Source: DASYAE01 sp036501535 (lineage in GTDB: Bacteria > Actinomycetota > Actinomycetes > Streptomycetales > Catenulisporaceae). Taken from it: a stretch of 40,322 nt of DNA. Below, one piece after another: positions 8,960 through 17,919 of this stretch; within the stretch, counting starts at the first letter, position 1; every line of letters begins with the position of its first letter. The stretch is from NCBI GenBank assembly GCA_036501535.1, contig DASYAE010000001.1:1-40322 (forward strand), written 5' to 3'. The position numbers were made by a program, and so were the translations under genes. The notes beneath the pieces were generated by a model. It was not told the DNA's origin. It ran no database searches and saw only the letters and a list, made by a program, of their open reading frames with translations.

Positions 8960-11302
8960 CTAGGTCTTGGCCAGGAAGTCGGCGCGGTCGGAGGTGGTGA
9001 GCGCGGCGACCGCGGCGGCGAGGGCCGGGTGCCCGGCCAGCTCCGGGTCGTCGTCCACGATTGCGGCGGCCGCGGCGCGGGCCTCGCCGATCAGGTCCTC
9101 GTCGTGCAGGACGGTGAGCAGCCGCAGCGAGGAGCGGCGGCCGGACTGGCTGGCCCCGAGCACGTCGCCCTCGCGGCGCTGCTCGAGGTCGATCCGGGAG
9201 AGCTCGAAGCCGTCCAGGGTGCCGGCCACCGCGTCGAGCCGTTCGCGGGCCGGGGTGTCCTCCGGCGCCTCGGTGACCAGCAGGCACAGTCCCGGCGCCG
9301 AGCCGCGCCCGACCCGGCCGCGCAGCTGGTGCAGCTGCGAGACGCCGAAGCGGTCCGCGTCGAGCACGGCCATGACCGTGGCGTTCGGCACGTTGACGCC
9401 GACCTCGATGACGGTGGTCGCGATCAGCACGTCGATCCGCCCGGCGGAGAAGCCGGTCATCACGATGTCCTTCTCCTCCGGGGCGAGCCGGCCGTGCAGG
9501 ACTCCGATGCGCAGGCCGGAGAGCGGTCCCTCGGTCAGTTCGCGCTCCATCTGCTCGACCGAGAGCGGGGCGCGCCGGGCGCCGGACTCCGCGGCCGCCG
9601 GAGCGGCGACGTCGAGGGAGAGCTGAGTGGACGTCGGATTTCCGTCCTCGTGCTCGCTCTCGGCCGGGTCGTCCGGCTCTTCCTGCTTGATCGGCGTATC
9701 GGCGTCCGGATCGGCGTCGGCGTCCTCGTCTGACGGCGTGTCCGCGATGCGCGGGCAGACGACATAGGCCTGATGCCCCTTCGCGACCTCCTCGCGGATG
9801 CGCTGCCAGGCGCGCGTGAGGTAGTGGGGCTTCTCCAGCGCCGGCACGACGTGCGTGGCGATCGGCGAGCGGCCGAGCGGCAGTTCCGCCAGCACCGAGG
9901 TCTCCAGGTCGCCGAACACGGTCATGGCGACGGTGCGCGGGATCGGCGTGGCGGTCATCACCAGCAGGTGCGGCGGCACCTCGGCCTTGGCCCGCAGCGC
10001 GTCGCGCTGCTCGACGCCGAACCGGTGCTGCTCGTCGATCACGACCAGGCCGAGCTCGCGGAAGGCGACCGACTCCTCGATCACCGCGTGGGTGCCGATC
10101 ACGATGCCCGCCTCGCCGCTGCGCGCGGCCTCCAGGTTCTCCCGGCGCTCCCGCGCGCCCTGCGAGCCGGTCAGCAGCGCGACCCGGGTGGCCCTCTCGT
10201 CGCCGTCTATCTGGCCGGCCCGGGCCAGCGGGCCGAGCATCTCGGTGACCGAGCGGTGGTGCTGCTGGGCCAGCACCTCGGTCGGGGCGAGCAGCACGGC
10301 CTGGCCGCCGGAGTCGACGGTGATCAGCATCGCGCGCAGGGCGACGACGGTCTTGCCCGAGCCGACCTCGCCCTGCAGCAGCCGGTGCATGGGGTGCTCG
10401 GCCGCGAGGTCCGCCGCGAGCTCGGCGCTGACCTGCTCCTGACCCGGCGTCAGCTTGAAGGGCAGCGACCGGTCGAAGCGCTTGAGCAGCCCGTCGGGGA
10501 CACCGCGGCGCGGGGTCGCGGGCGTGCCGAGGGCGGTGCGGCGGCGCTGGGCCAGCACGACCTGCAGCGGCAGCGCCTCGTCCCACTTGAGCCGGCGTTT
10601 GGCCTCGTTGATGCGGGGCCACGACTCCGGCCGGTGGATCTGCCCGAACGCCTGGACCAGCGGCATCAGGCGGTGCTGCGACCGGACCGCGGCCGGCAGC
10701 GGGTCGTCCGGCTCCTCGGCGGCCAGGCTGTCCAGCGCCAGCGCGACGCACCCGGAGATCTTCAGCTTCCGCAGGCCGGAGACGTAGTGGTAGATCGGGA
10801 TGAGCCGGCCGGCGTAGCGCTCGGCGGCCTCGCTGGCGTCGGCCTCGTCGGCGTCGTCCGGCAGCAGCTCGAACTCGGCCGAGATCAGCTGGCGCACCCG
10901 CTGGCGGCCGCGGTTGACCTCGCCGACGGTGCCGGAGAACAGCCCGGTCCGGCCCGGCACCAGGTCCCTGCCCAGCCAGCGCTGGTTGAAGTAGGTCAGC
11001 AGCAGGCTCGCCCGGCCGTCGGTGACCCAGACCTCGAGGAGGTTCCCCCGGCGCTCGCGCATCTCCCGGTTCGACGACTTGGCGATCTCGGCCAGCACGG
11101 TGACCTCCTCGCCGACCCGCAGGTCGGCCAGGTCGGTCAGCTCGCCCCGCTCGGCGTACCGGCGCGGGTAGTAGCGCAGCAGGTCGCCGACGGTGCGCTG
11201 GTCCAGAGCCCGCTCGAGCACGGTGGCGGTGCGCCCGCCGACCACGCTCTTGAGCGGCTCCGACAGCAGGTCGGGCACCGCGTCGCTCCTCTCCGTCTCC
11301 AT
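8960..11302 (-). CDS. recG: ATP-dependent DNA helicase RecG
   Basis: SF2 branch-migration helicase that remodels stalled forks and Holliday junctions. 780 residues. The N-terminal wedge/OB domain occupies roughly 60-150. Walker A GEVGSGKT is at 311-318, the DEQH box at 423-426 followed by RFGVEQR, and MTATPIPRT follows at about 449-457. The C-terminal helicase motifs include QLHQLRGRVGRG and QRREGDVLGASQSGR. Residues about 522-582 are an acidic, disordered-looking insertion between the two helicase lobes. The stop is TAG at 8960. It starts 25 nt after the DAK2 gene, so the two are probably cotranscribed. Confidence 0.96.
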   Translation of the reverse strand: METERSDAVPDLLSEPLKSVVGGRTATVLERALDQRTVGDLLRYYPRRYAERGELTDLADLRVGEEVTVLAEIAKSSNREMRERRGNLLEVWVTDGRASLLLTYFNQRWLGRDLVPGRTGLFSGTVGEVNRGRQRVRQLISAEFELLPDDADEADASEAAERYAGRLIPIYHYVSGLRKLKISGCVALALDSLAAEEPDDPLPAAVRSQHRLMPLVQAFGQIHRPESWPRINEAKRRLKWDEALPLQVVLAQRRRTALGTPATPRRGVPDGLLKRFDRSLPFKLTPGQEQVSAELAADLAAEHPMHRLLQGEVGSGKTVVALRAMLITVDSGGQAVLLAPTEVLAQQHHRSVTEMLGPLARAGQIDGDERATRVALLTGSQGARERRENLEAARSGEAGIVIGTHAVIEESVAFRELGLVVIDEQHRFGVEQRDALRAKAEVPPHLLVMTATPIPRTVAMTVFGDLETSVLAELPLGRSPIATHVVPALEKPHYLTRAWQRIREEVAKGHQAYVVCPRIADTPSDEDADADPDADTPIKQEEPDDPAESEHEDGNPTSTQLSLDVAAPAAAESGARRAPLSVEQMERELTEGPLSGLRIGVLHGRLAPEEKDIVMTGFSAGRIDVLIATTVIEVGVNVPNATVMAVLDADRFGVSQLHQLRGRVGRGSAPGLCLLVTEAPEDTPARERLDAVAGTLDGFELSRIDLEQRREGDVLGASQSGRRSSLRLLTVLHDEDLIGEARAAAAAIVDDDPELAGHPALAAAVAALTTSDRADFLAKT

Positions 11303-11327
11303 CCGCCGCCGGCCCGGGCCGGCCGGC

Positions 11328-13163
11328 TCACTCGACCCCGATCAGCAGCGGCCAGCCGTTCTGGCCGCCCTCGTAGGCGACCACGTCCATCTCGGGGCGG
11401 CGCGCGTGGACCCGCGCGGTGACCGCCTCGACCAGGAGCTCCGGCGGCTCGCCGAGCGATACGCCGGTCACCAACGTCACCATCTCACCACCCGCCGACA
11501 CCATCATGTCGGCCAGGGCGAGCGCTGCGGCCCGGACGGTCGGCTCGATCAGGGCGACGTCCTCGTCGATCAGCCCGAGCACGTCGCCCGGACGGCAGAC
11601 GCCTGCCATGGTCCACGCGGCCTCGGCGGCCACCTGGAGCGCGCCGTACCTGGTCGCGCCGGCCGCCGCGGTCATCGCGACGATGTCGGCGTCGAAGCGG
11701 CGGCTCGGCTCGTGCACGGCGACCGCGGCGATCCCCTGGACGACCGCCTTGGCCGGCACGACGGCGACCCGGACCCCGGACATCCCGCGGTTGGCCTGGT
11801 CCGCCGCAGCGGCGGCCGTGGCCAGGCCCTCCGCGTCGTTGGCGACGATGACGACCTCTTCGACGCCGGCCTCGGCGATCGCGCGGGCCAGCTCGGCGCT
11901 GGAGATCGAGCCGTCGCGCTGGGTTCCGACGCCGAACGGGGCGACCTTGTAGGGCAACGGCACCGCTCCGGCCTGGCGGAAGAGCTCGGCGATACCGGGT
12001 CCGGGCGCGGGGGCGAGGATCACCCGGCCGGGTGCGGGAACTTCGACCGGCGCGGCTCCCAGCGTCACCGAGTCGAGTGAAGGCGTAATCGCATGCTTCG
12101 ATGCCGCCGGATGGCTTACGTCCAGGACCGTATGGAGGGCTGTGATCCGCAGGTCGTGCGGCCGGCCCAAGCGGATGGCGGCCTCGATTGCGGGACCCGG
12201 CCGGTCGGTGTGGACGTGCACCCGGTAGTGGTCCGCGCCGCCCGCGATGACTAGAGAGTCGCTGTCCCCTTGGGCGCACATCGCCTCGAGTTCGCCGCGC
12301 AGGTCCGCGACGCCGCCGGGACTGGTCTCCACGAGGTAGATCACCTCGAACGCCGGGCCGGCCGGCGCGGCATGGGACCCGTCCGCCGTCTCGCCGAGCA
12401 GATCTGACGCCTTCGCAGCTGTCGAGGCGTCGGTTTCGGGCGCGGCGGCCAGCCTCCGGGCATACGCCACATGGGCGTGGCCCCGCGCCGCGTGCACTGC
12501 GCGTTCCGGGTCATAGCCGCTGAGCAGCGCGGCAAGAACCTCGAGCATCACGCACAGGCCGAGGCCGCCGGCATCGACGCAGCCGGCGCTGCGCAGCTCG
12601 GGCAGCTCTTCGATGCTGTGCTCGAGCGCTGTGACGGCGGCTTCCCGTGCGGCGTCGGCGACCTCGGAGATGCCCGCCACGTCCTCGGCCTGCGCGGCGG
12701 ACTCGGCGGCCATCGCCGCCGCGGCGGCGATGGAGAGCATGGTGCCTTCGACCGGCCGGGACACCGCGAGCCGGGCCTGCCGCGCGCCCTCGCCCAATGC
12801 AGCGGCCAGCACCCGCGGTCCGGGCTCCTTGCCCTGGCGCACCGCGGCGGCGAGCGTGTCGGCGACACCGTGCAGCAACTGGCTGAGAATCACGCCGGAG
12901 TTGCCGTGCGCGCCGTCGAGCGCGCCGTCGGCCAGGGCGGCGAACGCGGCAGCGGCACCGGCCGGACCGCTGTTCACGGACCGGTCGAGCGCGCCGAGCC
13001 GCTCGCACGCCGCCTCGAAGGTCAGGTACATGTTGGTGCCGGTGTCGCCGTCCGCGACCGGGAAGACGTTGATCGCGTCGATCTCCTCGCGGGCGCGGCC
13101 GAGCGCGGCGAGCGACGCGCGGCTCCAGGTGCGCACCGCGGCGCCGTCGAGCGTCTCGAGCAC
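11328..13163 (-). CDS. DAK2-domain (YloV/FakA-like) fatty acid kinase subunit
   Basis: 611 residues. The N-terminal DhaL/DAK2 domain (about 1-200) has the nucleotide/metal motif INVFPVADGDTGTNMYLT at 31-48 and HGNSGVILSQLLHG. The C-terminal half (about 300-611) is the DegV-like region of the YloV family, with PAPGPGIAELFRQAG and VTGVSLGEPPELLVEAV. In Staphylococcus the relative FakA phosphorylates fatty acids held by FakB; no FakB is in this window, so substrate and partner are inferred. It is somewhat longer than the usual 540-560 residues because of an Ala-rich segment near 235-270. The GTG at 13163 is the first possible start after an in-frame stop; AGGAG lies 13 nt upstream. It is divergent from rpmB. 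Confidence 0.88.
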   Translation of the reverse strand: MLETLDGAAVRTWSRASLAALGRAREEIDAINVFPVADGDTGTNMYLTFEAACERLGALDRSVNSGPAGAAAAFAALADGALDGAHGNSGVILSQLLHGVADTLAAAVRQGKEPGPRVLAAALGEGARQARLAVSRPVEGTMLSIAAAAAMAAESAAQAEDVAGISEVADAAREAAVTALEHSIEELPELRSAGCVDAGGLGLCVMLEVLAALLSGYDPERAVHAARGHAHVAYARRLAAAPETDASTAAKASDLLGETADGSHAAPAGPAFEVIYLVETSPGGVADLRGELEAMCAQGDSDSLVIAGGADHYRVHVHTDRPGPAIEAAIRLGRPHDLRITALHTVLDVSHPAASKHAITPSLDSVTLGAAPVEVPAPGRVILAPAPGPGIAELFRQAGAVPLPYKVAPFGVGTQRDGSISSAELARAIAEAGVEEVVIVANDAEGLATAAAAADQANRGMSGVRVAVVPAKAVVQGIAAVAVHEPSRRFDADIVAMTAAAGATRYGALQVAAEAAWTMAGVCRPGDVLGLIDEDVALIEPTVRAAALALADMMVSAGGEMVTLVTGVSLGEPPELLVEAVTARVHARRPEMDVVAYEGGQNGWPLLIGVE

Positions 13164-13301
13164 GGCCGCGCTCTTCTCCTCTTCCGTCGGTTCCGCCTCC
13201 TACCCACGCGGTCGGATCCCTCGGCCCGGCGGGCGGGCCACCGCTCACGAGCATAGGGCCGCTGCTCGCGCTGCTGTGGAGGACCGCTGATCAGCACCGG
13301 A

Positions 13302-13332
13302 TTGGCTCTTGCCCGGCCCGGTGGGATACCCT
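13302..13332 (+). promoter_or_regulatory. Candidate rpmB promoter
   Basis: TTGGCT (13302-13307) and TACCCT (13327-13332) are separated by 19 bp, about 90 nt upstream of rpmB. Both hexamers fit the principal-sigma consensus partly; the spacing is slightly long. The transcript would carry a leader ending in the strong GGAGAG ribosome site. Confidence 0.4.
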
Positions 13333-13421
13333 GACCAGGTTGCCTTCAGCCGCGCCAGCGATCGCGCCGCCCCCGGCACACAAACTTCTGTAAGCCCCCC
13401 TGAGGTTTTTGGAGAGTTCCC

Positions 13422-13610
13422 GTGGCTGCCAACTGTGACATCTGCGGCAAGGGTCCGGGCTTCGGCAAGAGCGTGTCGTACTCGCACCGCCGGACCAACC
13501 GCCGGTTCAACCCGAACATCCAGCGGGTTCGCACCACCCTGCCGAACGGGACGCCGAAGCGCCAGAACGTGTGCACCAAGTGCCTGAAGGCCGGCAAGGT
13601 CACCCGCTGA
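13422..13610 (+). CDS. rpmB: 50S ribosomal protein L28
   Basis: 62-residue large-subunit protein. It starts MAANCDICGKGPGFGKSVSYSH and has the zinc pairs CDIC (5-8) and CTKC near the C-terminus, so this is the zinc-containing form. The GTG start at 13422 is preceded by GGAGAG at 5-nt spacing. It is monocistronic, divergent from the DAK2 gene and convergent with thiD, as in Streptomyces. Confidence 0.97.
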   Translation: MAANCDICGKGPGFGKSVSYSHRRTNRRFNPNIQRVRTTLPNGTPKRQNVCTKCLKAGKVTR

Positions 13611-13666
13611 GGCGGTGGCGCGTAACTGCGCCTACCCGATCCACCCAGCCGCGAATCGCGGAGTCC

Positions 13667-13733
13667 GGGGGCCTGGCCCCCAGACGAGCACAGTGAGCAC
13701 AGTGGGCTCCGAAGTCCGTCCCGCAGGGGACGG
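13667..13733. terminator. Two hairpins between convergent rpmB and thiD
   Basis: GGGGG-CCTGG-CCCCC (13667-13681) and CCGTCCC-GCAG-GGGACGG (13716-13733, 7-bp perfect stem, 4-nt loop) lie between the rpmB stop and the thiD stop. Neither is followed by a T run, which is common for actinobacterial terminators. They could serve both strands. Confidence 0.55.
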
Positions 13734-13748
13734 GTTCGGGGCCCGTTG

Positions 13749-14588
13749 TCATGTCCGCAGCCGCCAGCCGTGATCGACCGGGCCGATGCCCGAGCCGAGC
13801 GGGAAGCCGGCTGCGATCGCGCCGGTGACGTAGTCCTTCGCCGCCTGCGCCGCCTCGGGGACCGGCCGGCCGAGCGCGAGGTGCGCGGCGAGCGCGCTGG
13901 CGAGGGTGCAGCCGGTGCCGTGGGTGTGCCTGTTCGCGCTGCGCGGCGCAGAGAGCCAGAGTTCGTCGTCGCCGTCGGTGAGCAGGTCGTCGGCCGGCCC
14001 CGCGGCCAGGTGGCCGCCCTTCACCAGCACCCAGGCCGGCCCGAGGTCCAGCAGCGCCGCGGCCGCCGCGCGCATCCCGGCCCGGTCGCGGACCTGACGG
14101 CCGGTCAGCTCGCGCGCCTCGTCCAGGTTCGGCGTGAGCACGGTGACCCGCGGCAGCAGCCGTGTCCGCAGTGTTTCCAGGGCCTCGCGGGCCAGCAGGC
14201 CGTCGCCGTGTTTCGAAACGCTCACCGGATCGGCGACCACGGGCACCTCGCCGGGCAGCGAGCCGAGCAGGTCCGCGACCAGTGCGACGGTGCCCGCGTC
14301 CACGAGCATGCCGGTCTTCACCGCGTCCACGCCGATGTCGTCGGCGACCGCGCGGAACTGGGCCTCGACCGCGGCGGCGGGCAGCCGCCACGAGCCGTGC
14401 ACGCCGGTGGAGTTCTGCGCGGTGACCGCGGTGACGACGCTCATTCCGTGGACGCCGCAGGCGAGCATCGTCTTGAGGTCGGCCTGGATTCCGGCGCCGC
14501 CGCCCGCATCCGACCCGGCCACGGCCAGGACGCGGGGCGGCGCGGGCCGCGTGCCCACGGCGCTCGCACCGGGAGAGGCGGCGCTCAC
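13749..14588 (-). CDS. thiD: Hydroxymethylpyrimidine (phosphate) kinase ThiD
   Basis: Phosphorylates HMP and HMP-P for thiamine diphosphate synthesis; ribokinase fold. About 279 residues. AVAGSDAGGGAGIQADLKTM is the N-terminal substrate loop, VVADPVSVSK the middle motif, and HTHGTGCTLASALAAHLA the anion-hole/catalytic motif with the general-base Asp replaced by the usual Cys-containing GTGCT form of this family. GTG 14588 overlaps the thiL stop as GTGA, indicating translational coupling. GTG 14624 would add 12 residues inside thiL and is less likely. There is no TPP riboswitch upstream that I can see. Confidence 0.93.
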   Translation of the reverse strand: MSAASPGASAVGTRPAPPRVLAVAGSDAGGGAGIQADLKTMLACGVHGMSVVTAVTAQNSTGVHGSWRLPAAAVEAQFRAVADDIGVDAVKTGMLVDAGTVALVADLLGSLPGEVPVVADPVSVSKHGDGLLAREALETLRTRLLPRVTVLTPNLDEARELTGRQVRDRAGMRAAAAALLDLGPAWVLVKGGHLAAGPADDLLTDGDDELWLSAPRSANRHTHGTGCTLASALAAHLALGRPVPEAAQAAKDYVTGAIAAGFPLGSGIGPVDHGWRLRT

Positions 14589-15754
14589 GAGGAGAAGTGG
14601 TCCCAGCCGAGCCGCCCGGGCCACCGCAGACCCGCCACGGTGACCGGGGGCTGATGCGGCAAGCGCTCGCCGACGCGGCCGATCGGCAGCCAGTGCTCCG
14701 GAATCCGGTCCGCGGCCGGGAAGCAGGCGGCCAGCGCGTGGTCCTCGCCGCCGGTCAGGATCCAGGCCAGCGGATCGGCGCCGAGCTTCTCGGCGAGCAC
14801 GGCGAGGCCGGGCTGCGGCGGAAAGGCCGCCGGATCGACGTCGATGGCGACCCCGCTCTCCGCAGCGATGTGGCCGAGGTCGGCCAGCAGGCCGTCGCTC
14901 ACGTCGAGCATGGCGGTCGCCCCGGCGCGTGCGGCGGCCGGGCCGGCGGCGTAGGGCGGCTCGGGCACGTGATACCGGGCGAGGGCTTTGGCGGCCGCGC
15001 GGGCCGACGCGTCGTCTTCGGATTCTGATGCACGCGCGGCCGACGCGGTGTCAGGAACCGGATGCCCGGCGCCGTCGGCAAGCCCGGCCGCGCCGCGCAG
15101 CAGCAGGTCGAGGCCGCAGGCCGACCAGCCGAGCTCGCCGGCGACCGCGACCACGTCGCCCGGCCGCGCCCCGGCCCTGGTCACCGCGGGTCCGGAGGGC
15201 AGGTCGCCGAGCGCGGTGACCGCGATCAGCAGCGTGGCGCCGCTGGTCGTGTCGCCCCCAGCCACGCTGGCGCCGACCTGCGCGGACTCCTCGGCCAGGC
15301 CTCGGGCCAGCTCGGCGGCCCAAGCCACCGGCAGGTCGCCCGGCGCGGAAAGGCCCACCAGCAGCGCGGTCGGCTCGGCCCCCATCGCGGCGATGTCGGC
15401 CAGGTTCTGCGCGGCGGCCTTGCGGCCCACCTGGTAGCCGGTGGACCAGTCCCGGCGGAAATGGCGGCCCTCGACCAGCAGGTCGGTGGAGGCGACCACG
15501 CGGCCGCCGCGGACCAGAACGATCGCGGCGTCGTCGCCGGGGCCGAGGGCGACGGCCGGGCCCTGCACGGCGCGCCGGGCGACCTGGTCGATCAGGCCGA
15601 ATTCGCCGAGGTCGCGGAGGGTGGGGCCGGCGGCGGGCGGCGCGGCGGCGGCCGGGCCGTCATCGGGGTCGATGACGGTTCGGTTACCGGGTGGTGTCGA
15701 GCCGCGGCGTGCGGGAGGCTGTCTCCGCGGCGGTCCCTCGGCCGTGTCGCTCAC
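14585..15754 (-). CDS. thiL: Thiamine-monophosphate kinase ThiL
   Basis: Makes thiamine diphosphate from thiamine monophosphate and ATP. 389 residues. The core begins at LGEFGLIDQVARR; VALGPGDDAAIV binds metal, STDLLVEGRHF and GRKAAAQNLADIAAMGA follow, then SVAGGDTTSG and the C-terminal MLDVSDGLLADLGHIA and LTGGEDHAL motifs. About 45 Pro/Arg/Ala-rich residues precede the core and look disordered, so the true start could be later. There is no Shine-Dalgarno; a -10-like hexamer 6 nt before the GTG suggests a leaderless mRNA. It is coupled to thiD by a GTGA overlap and divergent from the Lrp-like gene. Confidence 0.94.
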   Translation of the reverse strand: MSDTAEGPPRRQPPARRGSTPPGNRTVIDPDDGPAAAAPPAAGPTLRDLGEFGLIDQVARRAVQGPAVALGPGDDAAIVLVRGGRVVASTDLLVEGRHFRRDWSTGYQVGRKAAAQNLADIAAMGAEPTALLVGLSAPGDLPVAWAAELARGLAEESAQVGASVAGGDTTSGATLLIAVTALGDLPSGPAVTRAGARPGDVVAVAGELGWSACGLDLLLRGAAGLADGAGHPVPDTASAARASESEDDASARAAAKALARYHVPEPPYAAGPAAARAGATAMLDVSDGLLADLGHIAAESGVAIDVDPAAFPPQPGLAVLAEKLGADPLAWILTGGEDHALAACFPAADRIPEHWLPIGRVGERLPHQPPVTVAGLRWPGRLGWDHFSS

Positions 15755-15760
15755 CGCAGA

Positions 15761-15766
15761 AGTTTA
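15761..15766 (-). promoter_or_regulatory. Candidate leaderless -10 for thiL
   Basis: TAAACT on the minus strand ends 6 nt before the thiL GTG, the spacing expected if transcription starts on the start codon. No good -35 hexamer is seen 17-18 bp upstream. Confidence 0.35.
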
Positions 15767-15922
15767 CGTCCACCTGCACGAGGGAACGCGCGCTTTACCC
15801 ACTTGCACGCCACAGGTATCAGGGCGATAACGTTTCGCCACCCCATAGTTCCGATTGACTACTCGACCTAGTCCGACCGGGTGGTGTCGCCACGCGCCTT
15901 CCGGAAGAGGGAGAAAAACAAC

Positions 15923-16156
15923 ATGGTGCAGGCGTACATCCTCATCCAGACCGAGGTCGGCCGGGCGGCGGCGGTCGCGGCGCAGATCACCAACCTCCCC
16001 GGGGTCACCACCGCGGAGGACCTGACCGGTCCGTACGATGTCATCGTGCGGGCGCAGGCGGAGACGATGGATGAGCTGGGCAAGCTCGTGGTCGCGCAGA
16101 TCCAGCAGATCGACGGCATCACCCGGACGCTGACCTGCCCGGTGGTAAAACTCTGA
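15923..16156 (+). CDS. Stand-alone Lrp/AsnC ligand-binding (RAM) domain protein
   Basis: 77 residues, MVQAYILIQTEVGRAAAVAA to the end CPVVKL. This is the alpha/beta RAM domain of Lrp/AsnC regulators without the N-terminal helix-turn-helix. The TGPYDVIVRAQAETMDELGKL part is the conserved core. The ATG at 15923 has GAGGGAG about 9 nt upstream; an earlier in-frame ATG at 15881 is not preceded by a site. Such proteins form oligomers that bind amino acids or join full-length Lrp proteins; the ligand is unknown. A homologue occupies the same place in Streptomyces. Confidence 0.9.
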   Translation: MVQAYILIQTEVGRAAAVAAQITNLPGVTTAEDLTGPYDVIVRAQAETMDELGKLVVAQIQQIDGITRTLTCPVVKL

Positions 16157-16220
16157 GCGCACGCGGCCGCGTCATCGGAAATCTGGGAGCGGCGCCCGCG
16201 GCGGCGCCGGAGAACCGGCA

Positions 16221-16970
16221 GTGAGAGTGACAGAGAAAGCGGCAGGCAGGACGGCGGACGGCGGCGAGAGCGACACGGCCGACGCGCAGGACTCGGACGG
16301 CGGCGCCGGGAACGGCGATGTGGTGGGCGCCGCCGGGAGCGGCGCCGCGGCGGACGGCGCCGTCACGGCCGAGAGCGGCCTCGGCGTCTCTGACGAGCCC
16401 GAGGCCGGGGCCGGGCGGCGGCGGCGCGGCCTTCGCTTTCGACTGCTCGTGCTCGGCGCGACGGCGGTGGTCGTGGCCACGGCCGTGGTGCTGTGGGTCG
16501 TGCTGCGCACCGGCGGGCCGGTGTCGGTCGCGGTCCCGACGGTCACCTCCGCGCGCGCGATCGCCGAGTGCGCGGCGCTGACCAAGGACGCACCCGACAC
16601 TGTGGGCGGCCAGACCCGCCGGTCAACGAGCCCCGCCTCACCGCTGACCGCGGCCTGGGGCGACCCGGCCATCACGCTGCGCTGCGGCGTGCCGGAGCCG
16701 TCGGTGCTCGTGCCCGGATCGCCGGACTACGACCCGTCCGCCGAGGAGATCTACGCCAACGGCGTCGCGTGGCTGTACAGCCAGACCTCGTCGGGTTATC
16801 AGTTCATCGCCGCGCAGCGGGCGGTCTTCATCGAGGTCGACGTCCCGGCCGCGTACCAGCCCGAGACGGACGCGGCCATCGACCTCTGCGCGACGATCAT
16901 CGAGGCCGTGCCCCGCGACGACGGCCAGCCGGGGCCGGACCCGGCGCCGCTGAACACGACAGGGCCCTGA
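16221..16970 (+). CDS. DUF3515 membrane-anchored protein
   Basis: 249 residues. An acidic, Gly/Ala-rich cytoplasmic segment (1-65) is followed by RRRR and one hydrophobic helix (about 72-95, LLVLGATAVVVATAVVLWVV), placing the rest outside the cell. The extracytoplasmic part matches DUF3515: a Cys near 117 (AECAAL), TAAWGDPAITLRCG, YANGVAWL, FIEVDVPAAYQP and IDLCATIIEA; the three Cys could form a disulfide. GTG 16221 has GGAGAA 8 nt upstream. The function is unknown. It is next to the Lrp-like gene and ddl as in Streptomyces, and its stop is 20 bp from the convergent nucleotidyltransferase gene. Confidence 0.85.
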   Translation: MRVTEKAAGRTADGGESDTADAQDSDGGAGNGDVVGAAGSGAAADGAVTAESGLGVSDEPEAGAGRRRRGLRFRLLVLGATAVVVATAVVLWVVLRTGGPVSVAVPTVTSARAIAECAALTKDAPDTVGGQTRRSTSPASPLTAAWGDPAITLRCGVPEPSVLVPGSPDYDPSAEEIYANGVAWLYSQTSSGYQFIAAQRAVFIEVDVPAAYQPETDAAIDLCATIIEAVPRDDGQPGPDPAPLNTTGP

Positions 16971-16990
16971 GGCCGTTCGCCACGCGCCGC

Positions 16991-17902
16991 TCAGAGCGAC
17001 GGGGCGAGATCTCCGTCATCATCGCGGTCGTCGCCGTCCGGCCCGAAGTCCACGCCCAGCGACCGCTTCAAGTAGTCCAGCGTGGCGCGCTCGAAGGCAG
17101 CGGGCCACTGGGCACCGGTGCGGGCCGCGAGGGCCCGGCCGCGGCGGATGAACTCCGCGGCGACGAGGCGGTTGTGCGCGATCACCGACGCCTGGTCGGA
17201 GGCGACCGGCGGCAGCGCCTCGAGGAACGCGCGCTGATCGTCGGTCAGATAGCGGTTGAGCCGCTTGGCCCCGTCGGACTTGCGCACGCCGTTCTCGGCC
17301 AGCATCACCTGCACGAGGCCGACGTCGCGGGTCAGGATGGCCCCGTTGGACGCCAGCAGGAGCTCGCCGCGGCCCAGCACCACGGCCAGATTGCCGAGGA
17401 AGTAGAGGTAGAGGTCGACCGCCTGCGCCGGGAAGTAGGGCTCGGTGTCGCCGGGCGGCTCGCGCCTCGGCTCGGCCGGCAGCAGCTCGCCGGTCCGGTC
17501 GAACAGCGGCCAGAGCGCCGGATGGTCCTCCTGCCGGAAGTGCGACCGCGGGTGGAACACCAGATCAAGGTGCTGCCACTGCGGGGTGATCGCCAGGCCG
17601 CCGACCACGTTGGGGATCTGCCCGGTGTGCACCGCGTCGGTCATCCGCTCGGCGAGCGTCCGCCAGTTCTCCCGGAACCAGGCGACGTCGTCGTCCTCGA
17701 TGACACAGTGCAGGTCGATGTCGCTGAAGGCGTCCGCCCGGCCGGTCGCGAAGCTGCCGACGAGGCAGGCCGCGAGGATCCGCGCGTCCTCCTGCGCCAC
17801 CCGGCCGGCCCGCTCGATCAGCGCGCCGAGTTCCGCGGTCGCGCCCGGCGGCGCCGTGATCGCTCTGTTCGTCGCCGATCTGTTCGTCGCCGCTTGGTCC
17901 AT
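16991..17902 (-). CDS. Orphan nucleotidyltransferase-domain protein
   Basis: 303 residues from ATG 17902. GSFATGRADAFSDIDL at 49-64 is the Pol-beta superfamily G-S-x(n)-D-x-D motif, with D61 and D63 as likely metal ligands; LDLVFHP supplies a possible third Asp. The rest (about 120-303) is mostly helical, with YFLGNLAVVLGRGELL, and resembles the C-terminal part of aminoglycoside- or small-molecule-nucleotidyltransferases, but the substrate cannot be read. The N-terminus repeats ATNRSATNR. It starts 17 nt after ddl and may be cotranscribed with it. I do not know it as a fixed member of this cluster in Streptomyces. Confidence 0.75.
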   Translation of the reverse strand: MDQAATNRSATNRAITAPPGATAELGALIERAGRVAQEDARILAACLVGSFATGRADAFSDIDLHCVIEDDDVAWFRENWRTLAERMTDAVHTGQIPNVVGGLAITPQWQHLDLVFHPRSHFRQEDHPALWPLFDRTGELLPAEPRREPPGDTEPYFPAQAVDLYLYFLGNLAVVLGRGELLLASNGAILTRDVGLVQVMLAENGVRKSDGAKRLNRYLTDDQRAFLEALPPVASDQASVIAHNRLVAAEFIRRGRALAARTGAQWPAAFERATLDYLKRSLGVDFGPDGDDRDDDGDLAPSL

Positions 17903-17919
17903 CGCCGTCTGCGCCGCGC

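Noticed and set aside
9773..11422. 549-codon plus-strand frame opposite recG
   Set aside because: Shadow of recG; no motif and no ribosome site.
13611..15754. TPP riboswitch for thiD/thiL
   Set aside because: No TPP-box-like sequence (CTGAGA / ACCTGA pair) is seen upstream of thiL, and the spacer to its promoter is too short.
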